NCBI RefSeq assembly: GCF_963966145.1
Contig: NC_091047.1
Coordinates: 22,072,001-22,136,000, forward strand
Direction of reading: 5' to 3'
From: Tenebrio molitor
Taxonomy: Eukaryota > Arthropoda > Insecta > Coleoptera > Tenebrionidae
Length of the DNA: 64,000 nucleotides
Below the pieces are notes generated by a model, which did not search any database, was not told the origin of the DNA, and was given only the letters and a program-made list of their open reading frames with translations. Of this stretch, positions 62,925 to 64,000 are shown one piece after another; the stretch's first letter is position 1, and the number at the start of each line of letters is the position of its first letter. Position numbers and translations under genes: made by a program.

Positions 62925-63206
62925 TTAAAATTTTAATGTAATCTTTCGAAAAAATCTTTCTCCAGAACAAATTCGAGGAACTCCGGCAAGAGCATTCCAC
63001 AAATCCCTGCAGAAAAAGGCAAACACAGAGCGAAACAGTGTGGGACGACCAGCTTCGGCCAGGTGGGACTGCATAACAAGACGCCTCATTACGCTAGTTG
63101 TACTTAACGAGGTGTAACACGAAATTGCATCCAACCGGAATCTGGAATTATAATCCCGCATTTCGCATATGATATAAACGGGCAACGTTGGTTTGATAAA
63201 AACCAA
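62925..63206 (-). pseudogene. Probable LINE C-terminal tail, minus strand
   Basis: The minus frame contains LSTTSVMRRLVMQSHLAEAG, RPTLFRSVFAFFCRDLWNAL and AGVPRICSGERFFRKI before its stop. The R-x-x-LF-x-x-x-F-x-F-x-x-R-x-LWN-x-L layout resembles the last residues of many LINE polyproteins ('xFxxRxxRLWNSLP...xxFK'). No RT motif is visible upstream on this strand in the window, so only the extreme tail is present. The Met at 63206 is probably not a real start. The identification rests on one short pattern. Confidence 0.35.
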
Positions 63207-63209
63207 TGA

Positions 63210-64000
63210 TAACGTTAGCCACTCTTGTATTGTTTCTTGGCAGCAATCTTTACATCTATGGCTCGCGGTTAGCGCGATAACTGCGACCTACAACTACCAC
63301 CTCGTTAAAATTCAATCCAGTTTCTCTTATACGATAATTATTAATACGTTGGCTACTCTAAAAATAAATAATCGCTGCCCGGATAAATCCAGACAATGCG
63401 GAACTGTGTTTCTATCGAATTGCCGCCGCACAAATAATAGTAATAATAAGAATAATAGTAAATGCGGGAATAACGTGCAATTCCACATTCTCCGCAGCAC
63501 ACAATGTAATATATTTTATTTTAGAATTTATACGAAAAAGACTAGTTGGATGCGTACATGTTAGCGAAACCACTGCAGATCGAGACGCCATACATATACT
63601 CCGTACGCTGAATAGATTGCACGTTTTTAAATTCTAGTTCCAAAACATAACGCAGTGAAAAATGCTAAACTCTCCATCTCAATTGTTTCACGTTATGCAG
63701 AAAACCGTTGCAATCTTGCAGATTAATTCCCGCCACACTTGTTTCTGTGTGTGTCTTCTGTCAAAAAACGTGCAAACTATCAGAGTACGGAACATACCTA
63801 CCTAAAGTCCATTTGTTTTTAAATCAATTGTCAGTGTCAAAATTCCCTCAAAGAACAGGCTGTATCACCCTAAAACCTTTCATATCGGAACAGCTCTATC
63901 GTAAAATCTCCCTAGATCAGGTTTGAGGTTATGGCAGTAATTTTCAAATGTCAGAAAAGTTTCAGGTGTAACCAAATTTTATACCAAAAGACAAGAAATA
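63210..64000. other. No gene recognised
   Basis: GC-richer, unique-looking DNA to about 63600, then mixed composition to the window end. Frames at 63193-63564 and 63708-63926 show no domain. A short imperfect run of TAATAATAA-type triplets lies near 63437. Confidence 0.3.

Overview
The window looks like nuclear DNA of a holometabolous insect. It is AT-rich, carries no dense gene array, and has short islands of higher GC. Its recognisable content is insect-type transposable elements: Tc1/mariner-superfamily transposase remnants, two non-LTR retrotransposon tails, a Helitron/Helentron-type element, and many small TA-flanked inverted-repeat elements. A beetle is my guess from the flavour of the repeats, but the sequence does not prove the order. 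I see no intact protein-coding gene, no convincing tRNA or rRNA gene, no CRISPR array and nothing bacterial. Most long open frames lie in GC-richer islands and do not look like known proteins.

Layout. 1-0.8 kb: 3' end of a DD41D mariner-like element with one frameshift and a TA-flanked right terminus. 4.7-5.1 kb: N-terminal HTH fragment of a similar transposase. 5.2-5.7 kb: possible decayed minus-strand coding remnant of unknown identity. 5.7-7.2 kb: a 1.47-kb almost fully palindromic foldback element; a solo arm of the same family lies at 37.9 kb. 18.3-20.4 kb: a decayed LINE whose reverse transcriptase domain is split by a 450-bp inverted-repeat element. 26.2-27.1 kb: a GC-rich island with a minus-strand Inr/DPE core-promoter match. 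27.6-28.3 kb: a second long-arm foldback element. 29.7-31.7 kb: a complete non-autonomous Helitron/Helentron-type element carrying internal repeats and a nested MITE. 33.3-33.6 kb and 41.5 kb: mariner-like transposase scraps. 35.9-36.3 kb: minus-strand remnant of an arthropod repeat-encoded protein I recognise by its HFLHSHLDFFP core. 37.2, 40.7, 42.2, 49.3 and 54.8 kb: short inverted-repeat elements. 61.4-62.3 kb: C-terminal tail and 3' UTR of a second LINE. 62.9-63.2 kb: a probable third LINE tail on the minus strand.

The elements do not work together as a system. The window reads as intergenic or intronic DNA that has collected and buried transposons. The GC-richer, homeodomain-site-rich islands between them are candidates for conserved non-coding regulatory DNA of a neighbouring developmental gene, and the 26.5-kb promoter match is the best place to look for its start. 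The most distinctive structures are the near-perfect giant hairpin at 5.7-7.2 kb, the LINE interrupted by a MITE, and the Helitron-type element with clean A/T insertion edges. Many DNA transposons here share the TA target site and CAGGG/CCGGG-type ends, which suggests that a few mariner-superfamily transposases mobilised much of this landscape.
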